Shown piece by piece: positions 25,705 to 34,594 of a stretch of 64,000 nucleotides of DNA. Source of the stretch: Janibacter endophyticus. Lineage in GTDB: Bacteria; Actinomycetota; Actinomycetes; Actinomycetales; Dermatophilaceae. The stretch lies in the NCBI RefSeq assembly GCF_016888335.1, contig NZ_JAFEJG010000004.1:124001-188000 (forward strand). The letters are read 5' to 3'. The notes under the pieces were generated by a model, which worked only from the letters and a program-made list of their open reading frames with translations, was not told where the DNA came from and made no database searches. Position numbers and translations under genes: made by a program. Position 1 is the first letter of the stretch; each line of letters begins with the position of its first letter.

Positions 25705-26985
25705 GTGCGACGGATCCGGGGACTGCTGGCGGACACCCGCCCGCTCGCCATCCCCGAGTACCGGCGGCTCTTCGTCGGTCAGGCCGTCACGGTCGTCGGG
25801 GCGCAGCTGACGGTCGTCGCCGTCCCGGCCCAGATCTACGGGATGACCGGGTCGTCGGCGTACGTCGGGCTCACCGGGGTCTTCGGGCTCGTCCCGTTGC
25901 TCGTCTTCGGCCTGTGGGGCGGCAGCATCGCCGACCACTTCGACCGGCGGCGAGTCCTGACGATCACGACGTGGGGGCTCATCCTCAGCTCGGCCGCGCT
26001 GTGGGTGCAGGCCGCCCTCGGCTCGACGAACGTCTGGCTGCTGCTCTCGATCTACGCCCTCCAGCAGGCCTTCTTCGCCATCAACCAGCCCACCCGCGGG
26101 GCCGCGATCGCCCGGATCGTGCCCGCCCCCCTTCGTCCCGCCGCGAGCTCGCTCGGGATGACGGTCTTCATGGCGGGGGCCATCGCCGGCCCGCTCATCG
26201 GCGGCGCGCTCATCCCGCTCATCGGCTATGCCTGGCTCTACCTCCTCGACACGATCACCCTCTTCGCGACGCTCTGGGCGGTCGTCGGGCTGCCGACGAT
26301 GCCGATCGAGCGCGAGGCCGACGCGCCCCCGTCCTCGCCCGGGCTGCGGTCGGTCTGGGACGGGCTCGTCTACCTCCGGGGGCACCCCGTGCTCCTTATG
26401 TCCTTCGTCCTCGACGGGGTGGCGATGACCTTCGGGATGCCGCGGGCGCTCGTGCCGGAGATGGCGCACGTCGACTTCGGGGGTCCGAGCGAAGGGGGGT
26501 TCGCCTTTGCCGTCCTCTTCGCGGCGATGCCGCTCGGGGCCTTCCTCGGCGGGGTCTTCTCCGGATGGGTGTCGCGGGTCGAGCACCACGGCCTCGCGGT
26601 GTCGGGGTCGATCGTCGTCTGGGGTCTGTCCATGGTCGGCATGGGTGCCGCGGTCATGGCGGCCGGCGGCTCGCTCGGGGCGATGCTCTGGGTCGCGGCC
26701 TTCTTCTTCGCGCTCGGCGGGGCGGCGGACGTCATCTCGGCGGCCTTCCGGACGGCAATGATGCAGAGCGCCGCCACCGACGCGATGCGCGGCCGGATCC
26801 AGGGGGTTTTCCTCGTCGTCGTCGCCGGCGGTCCCCGCGTCGCCGACGTCCTGCACGGCGCGGCCTCGCCCACGCTCGGTGCCGGGCTGACCACCGCTGT
26901 CGGCGGTGGCCTCGTCGTCGTGCTCACCGTCCTGCTCAGCCGGCCCGGCACCCCCTTCGTCCGGTACCGCGCGCCGCTCGCCTGA
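25705..26985 (+). CDS. MFS transporter, EntS-like (MFS_3) family
   Basis: A 426-residue transporter with about 12 hydrophobic helices. The pattern YRRLFVGQAVTVVGAQLTVVAVPAQIY followed by GGSIADHFDRRRVL (loop 2-3) and NQPTRGAAIARIVP is typical of the enterobactin-exporter-like MFS_3 family; the substrate is unknown. GTG 25705 is used; no better start was seen. A 15-base tandem repeat array begins two bases after the stop. Codons in SEGGF (26488) and APLRPA (26130) arise from the CGAAGGGG octamer. Confidence 0.83.
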   Translation: MRRIRGLLADTRPLAIPEYRRLFVGQAVTVVGAQLTVVAVPAQIYGMTGSSAYVGLTGVFGLVPLLVFGLWGGSIADHFDRRRVLTITTWGLILSSAALWVQAALGSTNVWLLLSIYALQQAFFAINQPTRGAAIARIVPAPLRPAASSLGMTVFMAGAIAGPLIGGALIPLIGYAWLYLLDTITLFATLWAVVGLPTMPIEREADAPPSSPGLRSVWDGLVYLRGHPVLLMSFVLDGVAMTFGMPRALVPEMAHVDFGGPSEGGFAFAVLFAAMPLGAFLGGVFSGWVSRVEHHGLAVSGSIVVWGLSMVGMGAAVMAAGGSLGAMLWVAAFFFALGGAADVISAAFRTAMMQSAATDAMRGRIQGVFLVVVAGGPRVADVLHGAASPTLGAGLTTAVGGGLVVVLTVLLSRPGTPFVRYRAPLA

Positions 26986-26986
26986 C

Positions 26987-27061
26987 CCCCTTCGCCCACG
27001 CCCCCTTCGCCCACGCCCCCTTCGCCCCCGCCCCCTTCGCCCCCGCGCCCTTCGCCCACCC
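26987..27061. repeat. Five tandem 15-base units each containing CCCTTCG
   Basis: Units of the form CCCCTTCGCCCACGC at 26987, 27002, 27017, 27032 and 27047, with variation at positions 12 and 14-15. The array begins immediately after the MFS stop codon and ends about 120 bases before the cydA promoter region. Four of five units contain the full CCCCTTCG octamer. Confidence 0.9.
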
Positions 27062-27171
27062 GCGCTGACCCGACAAGGTTCCTCGAACCCGACAACCGTT
27101 CCCGGGTTCCACGCACTTTCTCGGGTTATCCGATAAAGGGCCCGTGCCCCTCGTCACCATTCAGGTGGACC

Positions 27172-27225
27172 TTGCTTGTGACTACTACGGTCCGTCGTAG
27201 CATGTACGACGACATGTAGTACTAC
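27172..27225 (+). promoter_or_regulatory. Predicted cydA promoter overlapped by BlaI-like TACTAC dyads
   Basis: TTGTGA (27176-27181) and TAGCAT (27198-27203), 16 bases apart, form a plausible promoter. Between them lies CTACTACGGTCCGTCGTAG (27182-27200), a 9-1-9 dyad with 8 of 9 matches. Immediately downstream are CATGT-6-ACATG (27201-27216) and GTAGTACTAC (27216-27225). BlaI/MecI repressors bind TACTAC/GTAGTA dyads, and a blaI homologue is in this operon, so autoregulation is likely but inferred. Confidence 0.6.
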
Positions 27226-27245
27226 GACGTTTGCAAGGGGAGCCG

Positions 27246-28712
27246 ATGGAAACCCTCGAGCTCGCGCGGTGGCAGTTCGCCATCACCACCGTGTACCACT
27301 TCTTCTTCGTGCCGATCACCATCGGCATGTCCGCGCTCGTCGCCTGGTTCCACACCCGGTGGCTCATCAAGCGCAACCCCGAGGACATGAGGCTGGCCAA
27401 GTTCTTCGGCAAGCTCTTCACGATCAACTTCGCCCTCGGCCTCGTCACCGGCATCGTCCAGGAGTTCCAGTTCGGCATGAACTGGAGCTCCTACAGCCGT
27501 TTCGTCGGTGACATCTTCGGTGCCCCCCTCGCGTTCGAGGCGCTCCTCGCGTTCTTCATGGAGTCGACCTTCCTCGGCCTGTGGATCTTCGGCTGGGGCA
27601 AGCTCCCGGAGAAGATCCACGTCATGTGCATCTGGCTGGTGCACATCGGCACGGTGCTCTCCGCGTACTTCATCCTCGCGGCGAACTCCTTCATGCAGAA
27701 CCCGGTCGGCTACCGGATCAACGAGGTCACCGGCCGCGCCGAGATGGCCGACTTCATCGCCGTGCTGACCAACAAGGTCCAGCTCGTCGCCTTCCCGCAC
27801 GTCGTCACCTCGGCGTACATGGTCGGTGGCGCCTTCATCATGGCCGTCGCCTTCCACAAGATGCGCCAGGCCCAGCGCGGCGAGGCCGCCACGGTCGCCG
27901 GCGCCGGTGGCCAGGAGGAGGTCCCGATGTGGCGTCGCGCCGCACGTCTCGGGGCGGTCGTCTCCCTCGTCGCCGGCCTCGCCGTCGCCGTCTCCGGCGA
28001 CGTCCAGGGCAAGATCATGACCGAGGTCCAGCCCATGAAGATGGCGGCCGCGGAGGCGCTCTACGACACCCCGCCCGCCGGGGAGTGCGCACCCTTCTCG
28101 GTGCTCACCGTCGCCGGGCTCGGGGGCGAGGACCCCCGGCACATCATCGAGATCCCCTGCCTGCTGAGCTACCTCGGCACCGGCAGCTGGGACGGCCAGG
28201 TCCAGGGCATGGTCGACATCGAGAACGAGTACCGGGCGACCTTCGCTGACCAAGAGCTCACCCAGGCGGACAGCTACATCCCGCCGATCGCGATGACGTA
28301 CTGGAACTTCCGCCTCATGATGGGCGCCGGCTTCTTCGCCGCCGGAGTTGCCGCCGTCGTCCTCTTCGCCACGCGCAAGAAGGCGATGGGGGTGCCGATG
28401 CAGGGCTGGTGGAAGCCGCTGCTCGTCCTCGCCCCGATCGCCACGGTCGTCGCCAACAGCTTCGGCTGGATCTTCACCGAGCTGGGCCGCCAGCCCTGGA
28501 TCGTCCAGGGTGAGATGACGACGGCCCAGGGTGTCTCGCCCTCCGTCGGTGCCGCCGACGTGTGGATCTCGATGATCGTCTACACCCTCGTCTACGGCGT
28601 CCTCGCCGTCATCGAGGTCAAGCTCTTCCTCGACTACATCAAGAAGGGCGCGGAGCCGTTCGAGGAGCCCAAGCTCCTCGAGGACGACGACGAGCTCGCC
28701 TTCGCGTACTGA
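27246..28712 (+). CDS. cydA: Cytochrome bd ubiquinol/menaquinol oxidase subunit I
   Basis: A 488-residue integral membrane subunit carrying haems b558, b595 and d of the high-affinity oxygen-reducing terminal oxidase. The N-terminal WQFAITTVYHFFFVPITIG holds the first haem-ligating His; FPHVVTSAYMVGGAF holds another; GRQPWIVQGEMTT is the conserved quinol-side motif. About nine hydrophobic segments and a short Q-loop are seen. ATG 27246 follows AAGGGG; a TTG five codons upstream is in frame but less likely. First gene of cydABDC-blaI-M56. Confidence 0.95.
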   Translation: METLELARWQFAITTVYHFFFVPITIGMSALVAWFHTRWLIKRNPEDMRLAKFFGKLFTINFALGLVTGIVQEFQFGMNWSSYSRFVGDIFGAPLAFEALLAFFMESTFLGLWIFGWGKLPEKIHVMCIWLVHIGTVLSAYFILAANSFMQNPVGYRINEVTGRAEMADFIAVLTNKVQLVAFPHVVTSAYMVGGAFIMAVAFHKMRQAQRGEAATVAGAGGQEEVPMWRRAARLGAVVSLVAGLAVAVSGDVQGKIMTEVQPMKMAAAEALYDTPPAGECAPFSVLTVAGLGGEDPRHIIEIPCLLSYLGTGSWDGQVQGMVDIENEYRATFADQELTQADSYIPPIAMTYWNFRLMMGAGFFAAGVAAVVLFATRKKAMGVPMQGWWKPLLVLAPIATVVANSFGWIFTELGRQPWIVQGEMTTAQGVSPSVGAADVWISMIVYTLVYGVLAVIEVKLFLDYIKKGAEPFEEPKLLEDDDELAFAY

Positions 28713-28729
28713 CAGGAGACGCGACAGAC

Positions 28730-29821
28730 ATGGAACTCACGACCTTCTGGTTCATCCTTCTCGCGGTCCTGTGGACGGGCTACCTCGTCCTCGAGGGCTT
28801 CGACTTCGGGGTCGGCATGCTCGTCCCCGTCCTCGGCGGCACCCAGCGCGGCACCGAGCCGCAGGCCGTCGAGGAGGAGAAGAAACGCCGCGTCCTCCTC
28901 ACGACGATCGGGCCCTTCTGGGACGGCAACGAGGTGTGGCTGCTCACCGCCGGTGGCGCGACCTTCGCCGCCTTCCCGCACTGGTACGCCACGATGTTCT
29001 CCGGCATGTACCTCGCCCTGCTCCTCGTGCTCGTCGCGCTCATCCTGCGCAACATGGGCTTCGAGTACCGCCACAAGCGGGACTCCGAGGCGTGGCGCAA
29101 GGGTTGGGACTACTGCATCATCGGCGGCTCCCTCGTCGCCCCGCTCCTCGTCGGCGCGGCCCTGACGAACCTCGTCTACGGCCTGCCGATGGAGGCGCAC
29201 ATGGCCGGCCAGACCGAGTACACCGAGTTCACCGGCACCCTCTTCAGCCTGCTCAACCCGGTGAGCCTGCTCGGCGGCATCACGATCGTCGCGCTCTGCC
29301 TGACGCACGGCGCCCACTTCGTCGCGCTCAAGACGCACGGCGAGATCCGGGAGCAGGCGCGCGCCTTCGCGACGAAGGCGGGCCTCGTCTCGGCCGTCCT
29401 CGCTGTCGTCCTGCTCCTGTGGCTGGGCATCCTCGAGGGCTCGGCGTGGTCGTGGCTCACCACGGCGCTCGCGGCCGTCGCGCTGCTCGCGGCGATCTTC
29501 TTCAACACGAAGGGGTTGGAGGGCAAGGCCTTCGTCGGCACGACCCTGACGATCCTCTTCGCCGTCGCGACGTACTTCCTCATGCTCTTCCCCAACGCGA
29601 TCAACGGGCGCGGTGACGACCCGAACCTCACCCTCGAGGCGGCCGCCAGCTCCCCGCTGACGCTGAAGATCATGACCGGTGCGGCGCTCGTCTTCACGCC
29701 CATCGCGCTCATCTACACGGCGTGGAACTACTGGGTCTTCCGCAAGCGGATCTCGACGGACCACATCCCCGCGTCGACCGACCCGCTGGCGACGACCCAG
29801 GGCGAGCCCGTCAAGGGCTGA
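28730..29821 (+). CDS. cydB: Cytochrome bd oxidase subunit II
   Basis: A 363-residue membrane subunit that pairs with CydA. Starts MELTTFWFILLAVLWTGYLVLEGFDFGVGML, a CydB hallmark (key ELTTFWF and LEGFDFGVG), followed by GPFWDGNEVWLL and FPHWYATMFSGMYLAL. About eight or nine helices. ATG 28730 lies 17 bases after cydA, with AGGAG about 11 bases upstream. Confidence 0.95.
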   Translation: MELTTFWFILLAVLWTGYLVLEGFDFGVGMLVPVLGGTQRGTEPQAVEEEKKRRVLLTTIGPFWDGNEVWLLTAGGATFAAFPHWYATMFSGMYLALLLVLVALILRNMGFEYRHKRDSEAWRKGWDYCIIGGSLVAPLLVGAALTNLVYGLPMEAHMAGQTEYTEFTGTLFSLLNPVSLLGGITIVALCLTHGAHFVALKTHGEIREQARAFATKAGLVSAVLAVVLLLWLGILEGSAWSWLTTALAAVALLAAIFFNTKGLEGKAFVGTTLTILFAVATYFLMLFPNAINGRGDDPNLTLEAAASSPLTLKIMTGAALVFTPIALIYTAWNYWVFRKRISTDHIPASTDPLATTQGEPVKG

Positions 29822-29831
29822 CCGGCACCCG

Positions 29832-31499
29832 ATGGCCGCCCCCTTCGACCTCCGACTCCTCCGCCTGGTACCGCAGACGCGGCGCCCGGTGGGGGTGCTC
29901 GGAGCGCTGGGAGTCCTCGGGGGTCTGGCGACCATCGCCTCGGCCTTCGCGCTGACGACGCTCGTCGTCGCCGTCGTGCGCGGCGAGCCGATCCTCACCC
30001 CGGCGCTCGCGACGCTGGGGATCTTCGCGCTCCGGGCCGTGCTCGCGGCGGTCTCCGAGCGGGTCGCGGCCTGGGCCGGAGCGCAGGTGAGCACCCAGCT
30101 GCGCGAGGAGCTCGTCGCGACCTGGTTGCAGCGCCCGGCCGAGGAGCGCCCCGAGCCCTCGCGCGCGCTGACCCTCGCGGCGCAGGGCACGGCGAGCGTC
30201 GAGCCCTACGTCGCGAAGTACCTGCCGACCCTCGTCACCGCGGCCGTCGTGCCGCCGCTGGTGATCCTCACCCTGCTCGTCCTCGACTGGCCGGCCGCGC
30301 TCGTCGTCATCCTCACCCTGCCGCTGCTCCCCCTCTTCGCCGTGCTCATCGGCATGTCGACCGCCGAGGACACCCGGAAGCGGTGGCGCGCCCTGAGCGA
30401 CCTGTCTGGCCACTTCCTCGACGTCATGACCGGCCTGCCGACGCTCGTCACCTATGGGCGCGGCGACCGTCAGGTGCGCTCGGTCCAGGAGGTCAGCCAG
30501 CGGCACCGCCGGGCGACGATGCGCACCCTGCGCCTGGCCTTCATGTCCTCGGCGGCGCTCGAGCTGCTCGCGACGATCTCCGTAGCCATCGTCGCGGTGC
30601 TCGTCGGTCTGCGGCTCACCTACGGGGCCATGGACCTGTGGGTCGGCATGCTCACGATCCTCCTCGCCCCGGAGGCGTACTGGCCGGTCCGCCGGGTCGG
30701 CGGCGAGTTCCACTCCGCGGCCGACGGTGCGGAGGCGGTCCAGGGCATCCTCGCCGAGCTCGCCTCTCGCTCGTCCGCCGGGGTTGCCGGCGAGCCGGGG
30801 ACGAAGGGGGCGGAGCCGGGAGCCGTGGTCGTCACCGACCTCTCGTACACCTATCCCGGCACCGAACGGGCGGTGCTCGACGGCGTGAGCCTGAGCGCCG
30901 GCAGCGGCCTGACCGCCGTCACCGGCACCTCGGGCGTCGGCAAGACCACCTTGCTCGAGCTGGTCGCGGGGCTGCGGACCCCGACCGCCGGCACCGTCCT
31001 CGCCCCCGCCGTGCACCTCGTGACCCAGCGTCCCTTCTTCGGCGCACCCACCCTGCGCGGCAACCTCGCTCTCGGCAGGGACGCGGACGACGCGGCGATG
31101 TGGACCGCGCTGCGCGAGGTCGGCCTCGAGGGCTTCGTCGCCGGGCTGCCGCAGGGGCTCTCGACGCCGGTCGGCGACGACGGCTTCGGCCTATCGGCCG
31201 GCCAGCGCGCCCGGCTCGTCCTCGCCCGCGCGGTCCTCTCCCCCGCCTCGGTCATCCTCCTCGACGAGCCGACCGCCCACCTCGACGTCGCAGCGACGGC
31301 GTCCGTGCACGACGCGATCGAGCGGATCGCCCAGACCCGCACCGTCATCGCGGTGACCCACCGCCCCGAGCTCGTCGCCCGCGCCGACCACCACGTGCAC
31401 CTCGAGTCGCCCACCGACTCGTCCCAGGCCGGTCCCAGGTCGGCGGGGGATCATGGGTCTCCCCAGGCCACGGCGACGAAGGGGGGCGGGGCCCGATGA
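29832..31499 (+). CDS. cydD: ABC transporter for cytochrome bd biogenesis, CydD subunit
   Basis: A 555-residue half-transporter: six-helix membrane domain (1-310) then NBD with Walker A GTSGVGKTTLL, signature LSAGQRARL, Walker B VILLDEPTAHLD and switch His VTHR. CydDC exports thiols/binds haem and is needed for assembly of the bd oxidase. ATG 29832 is 10 bases after cydB. The stop overlaps cydC (ATGA). The linker before the NBD (GEPGTKGAEPG) and the C-terminal tail (ATKGGGAR) both contain the CGAAGGGG octamer. Confidence 0.92.
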   Translation: MAAPFDLRLLRLVPQTRRPVGVLGALGVLGGLATIASAFALTTLVVAVVRGEPILTPALATLGIFALRAVLAAVSERVAAWAGAQVSTQLREELVATWLQRPAEERPEPSRALTLAAQGTASVEPYVAKYLPTLVTAAVVPPLVILTLLVLDWPAALVVILTLPLLPLFAVLIGMSTAEDTRKRWRALSDLSGHFLDVMTGLPTLVTYGRGDRQVRSVQEVSQRHRRATMRTLRLAFMSSAALELLATISVAIVAVLVGLRLTYGAMDLWVGMLTILLAPEAYWPVRRVGGEFHSAADGAEAVQGILAELASRSSAGVAGEPGTKGAEPGAVVVTDLSYTYPGTERAVLDGVSLSAGSGLTAVTGTSGVGKTTLLELVAGLRTPTAGTVLAPAVHLVTQRPFFGAPTLRGNLALGRDADDAAMWTALREVGLEGFVAGLPQGLSTPVGDDGFGLSAGQRARLVLARAVLSPASVILLDEPTAHLDVAATASVHDAIERIAQTRTVIAVTHRPELVARADHHVHLESPTDSSQAGPRSAGDHGSPQATATKGGGAR

Positions 31500-33202
31500 G
31501 CATCGCCCGACCCTCCCGTGCGCCCCGGCGGCAGGACGGTGGCGTCCTCGCCGTCAGCCCGAAGATCATCATCGCCGGGCTGCTCGGCGGCGCGGCCGCC
31601 GCCTCCGGTGTCGCGCTGACGACGACCTCGGGGTGGCTCATCGTCCGGGCCGACCAGCGGCCCCAGATCCTCCTGCTCATCACGGCCATCGTCGGGGTGC
31701 GCACCTTCGGCCTGGGCCGTCCGGTCTTCCGCTACCTCGAGCGGCTGCGCAGCCACGACGCCGCGCTCGAGGTGCTCGCCGACCGACGCGCCCAGACCTA
31801 CGCGCGGCTCGTCCCGCTGACCCCCGCCCGGCTCGGGCGGAGGGGCCGCACCGACCTGTTGACCGGGGTCGTCGACGACCTCACCGACATCACCGAGGCC
31901 GCTGTCCGGGTGACGGTGCCCGTCATCGGCGCTCTGCTCGCCGGGGTCGTCGCCACCCTGCTCACCGCCTTCTTCGAGCCGGCCGCCGGGCTCGTCCTCG
32001 CCGGCATGCTCGCCGCCTGCGCCGCCCTCGTCGCGCTCTGCTACCGCCTCGAGGCCTCCGCCCAGGCCGAGGTCCTCGCCGCCCGCGCGGAGGTGACCCG
32101 CGTGAGCCACCTCGCGACCCGCTACGCCGACGACCTGCGTGCCATCGGCGCCACCGGGACCGCCGAGGGCTGGGTCGCCGACGCCCACGGCGCGTTGCGG
32201 GCCGAGCTGGGTCGCCAGGCCCGCGGTCGCGCCCTGGTCTCCGGCGGCGTCCTGCTCGTCACGGCGCTCGCGACCCTCGGCTGTGCCTGGGTGGCGATCG
32301 GCAGCGACGTCTCGACCCCGGTGAAGGCGCTCCTCGTCCTCGCACCCGTCGCCACCGGCGAGATCCTCGGCGTGCTCACGGACGCCACCCGCGCGCTGGC
32401 TCGCGCGACGGCCGGTCAGACCCGCCTCGACGCCCTCCTCGACCAGGACCCGGCCGTCGTCGATCGCGCCGACGTCGACACGACCGCCGGGGAGCGGCTG
32501 CGCACCCTGGCCAGCGCCCCCGTCATCGAGCTGCGGGACCTCACCGCGTCGTGGACCGGAGGCGCCACCCACCTCGGTCCTGTGTCCCTGACGATCGAGC
32601 CGGGCGAGCACCTGGCCCTCGTCGGGGCGAACGGCAGCGGCAAGTCGACCCTGCTCGCCGTCCTCGGCAGGCACCTCGACCCGACGACCGGCAGCTACCT
32701 CGTCAACGGTCAGGACACCGCCGAGCTGCCCGTCGCCGACGTCCGCTCGCTCGTCGCCGTCGTCGACGACGAGCCGCACGTCTTCGCCTCCACCCTCCGC
32801 GAGAACCTCCGGCTCGCCCGCGGCCCCCAGCAGGAGGCGGCCACCGACGACGAGCTGCTCGACGCCCTTCGCTGCGCCGGCCTGCAGACCTGGCTCGACG
32901 GCCTCGACGACGGACTCGACTCCCGGCTCGGCGTCGGCGGCCTCGGGGTCTCCGGCGGCGAGCGCACCCGCCTGGCCATCGCCCGGGCCCTCGTCTCGGA
33001 CCGCCCCGTGCTCCTCCTCGACGAGCCGGGCGCGCACCTCGACCACCCGACGGCACAGGCCGTCATCACAGACCTCCTCGCCGGCGCACCAGGACGTACC
33101 GTGATCCTCGTGTCGCACCACGATGTCGGGACCGACCTGGTCGACCACGTGGTCGACCTGAGCAGCATCACGAAGAACGGGAAGGTGATCGGACATGCCT
33201 AG
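31496..33202 (+). CDS. cydC: ABC transporter for cytochrome bd biogenesis, CydC subunit
   Basis: A 568-residue half-transporter that pairs with CydD. The membrane domain contains TTTSGWLIVRADQRPQILLL and FRYLERLRSHDAAL, a CydC hallmark; the NBD has Walker A GANGSGKSTLL, signature VSGGERTRLA, Walker B VLLLDEPGAHLD and switch His VSHHD. ATG 31496 overlaps cydD, and its 3' end overlaps the blaI start by eight bases, so the regulator gene is physically fused into the operon. Confidence 0.92.
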   Translation: MSIARPSRAPRRQDGGVLAVSPKIIIAGLLGGAAAASGVALTTTSGWLIVRADQRPQILLLITAIVGVRTFGLGRPVFRYLERLRSHDAALEVLADRRAQTYARLVPLTPARLGRRGRTDLLTGVVDDLTDITEAAVRVTVPVIGALLAGVVATLLTAFFEPAAGLVLAGMLAACAALVALCYRLEASAQAEVLAARAEVTRVSHLATRYADDLRAIGATGTAEGWVADAHGALRAELGRQARGRALVSGGVLLVTALATLGCAWVAIGSDVSTPVKALLVLAPVATGEILGVLTDATRALARATAGQTRLDALLDQDPAVVDRADVDTTAGERLRTLASAPVIELRDLTASWTGGATHLGPVSLTIEPGEHLALVGANGSGKSTLLAVLGRHLDPTTGSYLVNGQDTAELPVADVRSLVAVVDDEPHVFASTLRENLRLARGPQQEAATDDELLDALRCAGLQTWLDGLDDGLDSRLGVGGLGVSGGERTRLAIARALVSDRPVLLLDEPGAHLDHPTAQAVITDLLAGAPGRTVILVSHHDVGTDLVDHVVDLSSITKNGKVIGHA

Positions 33203-33656
33203 CGCGCGCAGCTCCCTGGGATCTCTGGAGCGATCGGTCATGGACGTGCTCTGGGCAGGGCCGGAGGCGGGCCTGACCGTCAGGGAGGTCCTCGAGCGGA
33301 TCGAGACCGGCAAGGACCTCGCGTACACGACCGTCATGACGGTGCTGACCCGCCTGGCGGACAAGGGCGTGCTCGAGCGCGAGCAGGACGGTCGCGCATG
33401 GCGCTACCGCGCCGCCCAGAGCCGGCAGCAGATGACGGCCGAGGCGATGCGCGACCCCCTCGAGAGCATCCCGCACGAGGAGAAGACCTCGGCGATCCTC
33501 CACTTCATCGAGGAGGCCACCCCCGCCGAGATCGCCAGCCTGCGCGCCGCCCTCGACGCCGTCGAGACGCGCGCCGCCGAGGCGCCGAAGGCGACCGGCC
33601 AGACCGAGTCCACCTCGTCACGCTCCGTGGTCCCCCTTCGCCGTCGGCGTCGATGA
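33195..33656 (+). CDS. BlaI/MecI-family winged-helix repressor
   Basis: A 153-residue regulator. The N-terminal ~80 residues (LGSLERSVMDVLW, LTVREVLERI, AYTTVMTVLTRLADKGVLERE) are the BlaI/CopY/MecI winged helix; the next ~40 form the helical dimer segment that BlaR1-type proteases cleave. An unusual Arg-rich tail (PLRRRRR) is encoded over the CCCCTTCG octamer. ATG 33195 lies inside cydC and the stop overlaps the M56 peptidase gene (ATGA). Likely represses its own operon, including cytochrome bd genes, through the TACTAC dyads before cydA. Confidence 0.9.
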   Translation: MPSARSSLGSLERSVMDVLWAGPEAGLTVREVLERIETGKDLAYTTVMTVLTRLADKGVLEREQDGRAWRYRAAQSRQQMTAEAMRDPLESIPHEEKTSAILHFIEEATPAEIASLRAALDAVETRAAEAPKATGQTESTSSRSVVPLRRRRR

Positions 33657-34504
33657 CCGCGATCCTCCTCGTCGCGGTCGGCGTCCTCCTCGTCACCACC
33701 GCGCCCAGGGTGCTCAGCGCCCTGCCCGGCCTGCGCCGCTCCCCCCGGGCGGCGCTGCTCCTGTGGCAGACGACGGCCCTGGCGGGCACCGTCTGCGTCA
33801 TCGCGGCCGGGCCGGTCGCGGCGATCTCGATCTGGCCCCTGGACCGTCGTGGGATCGACGTCGCCGCCGCGCTCGTCGCCCTCGTCGCGAGCGCGCAGTG
33901 CCTCAGCCTGATCCTCGTCAACGGGCACCTCGTGGGCACGACGCTGCGCAGCGCCCGGCGTCGCCACCGCGCCCTGCTCCGCCTCGTCGGCGACGACCAC
34001 CGCGACGGCCGGCTGACGATCGTCGAGCACCACACCCCGACCGCCTACTGCGTGCCGGGGCGCCGGCGCCGCGTCGTCCTCTCGACCGCCACGCTCTCCG
34101 AGCTGCCCGAGGACGAGCTCGACGCCGTGCTCGCCCACGAGCGCGCCCACCTCGGCGAGCGCCACGACCTGCTCCTCGAGTACTTCACCGTCGCCCACCG
34201 CAGCGCGCCGCGGTGGCTGCGCTCGGACCGCGCGCTCTCCGAGGTGCGCCTGCTCATCGAGGTGCTTGCGGACCGCGCGGCCCGGCAACGGACCGGGGAC
34301 GTCCCGCTCGCCCGGGCCCTCGTCCGCCTCGCCGGCTCCCGGACGCCGGAGGCGATGCTCGGCGCCGCCGACGAGGCGCACGTCGCCGCCCGGATGGACC
34401 TCCTGGCCACGCGGCCGGCATCCGCCTGGCACGCGGCCGGGGTCTACACGCTCGTCGTCCTCGTCGGGCTGCTCCCGGCCGGGGTGCTCGCCCTGACGAT
34501 GTAG
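33653..34504 (+). CDS. M56 (BlaR1/MecR1-type) membrane metallopeptidase
   Basis: A 283-residue membrane protease with three N-terminal helices (about 1-18, 33-55, 62-85), a zinc site HERAH in LAHERAHLGERHDL and a C-terminal helix. It lacks the extracellular penicillin-sensor domain of BlaR1, so it would not sense beta-lactams in the classic way. By analogy it inactivates the BlaI partner on an unknown signal. Last gene of the cyd-blaI operon; ATG 33653 overlaps blaI (ATGA). Confidence 0.88.
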   Translation: MTAILLVAVGVLLVTTAPRVLSALPGLRRSPRAALLLWQTTALAGTVCVIAAGPVAAISIWPLDRRGIDVAAALVALVASAQCLSLILVNGHLVGTTLRSARRRHRALLRLVGDDHRDGRLTIVEHHTPTAYCVPGRRRRVVLSTATLSELPEDELDAVLAHERAHLGERHDLLLEYFTVAHRSAPRWLRSDRALSEVRLLIEVLADRAARQRTGDVPLARALVRLAGSRTPEAMLGAADEAHVAARMDLLATRPASAWHAAGVYTLVVLVGLLPAGVLALTM

Positions 34505-34594
34505 GGCTGCCCCCCTTACGGCGCCGCCCTCGTCCGCCCTACTGTCGTCCTCGGCGACCACCGTGGCCGCCGCACTCAGGAGGGGGTCTCGACC

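Noticed and set aside
27172-27186. Possible Rex (redox) operator before cydA
   Set aside because: Only the TTGTGA half is present; the TCACAA half is missing, whereas TACTAC dyads are complete.
33653-34504. M56 protein considered as a beta-lactam sensor (BlaR1)
   Set aside because: It has the HERAH protease motif and membrane helices but no penicillin-binding sensor domain.
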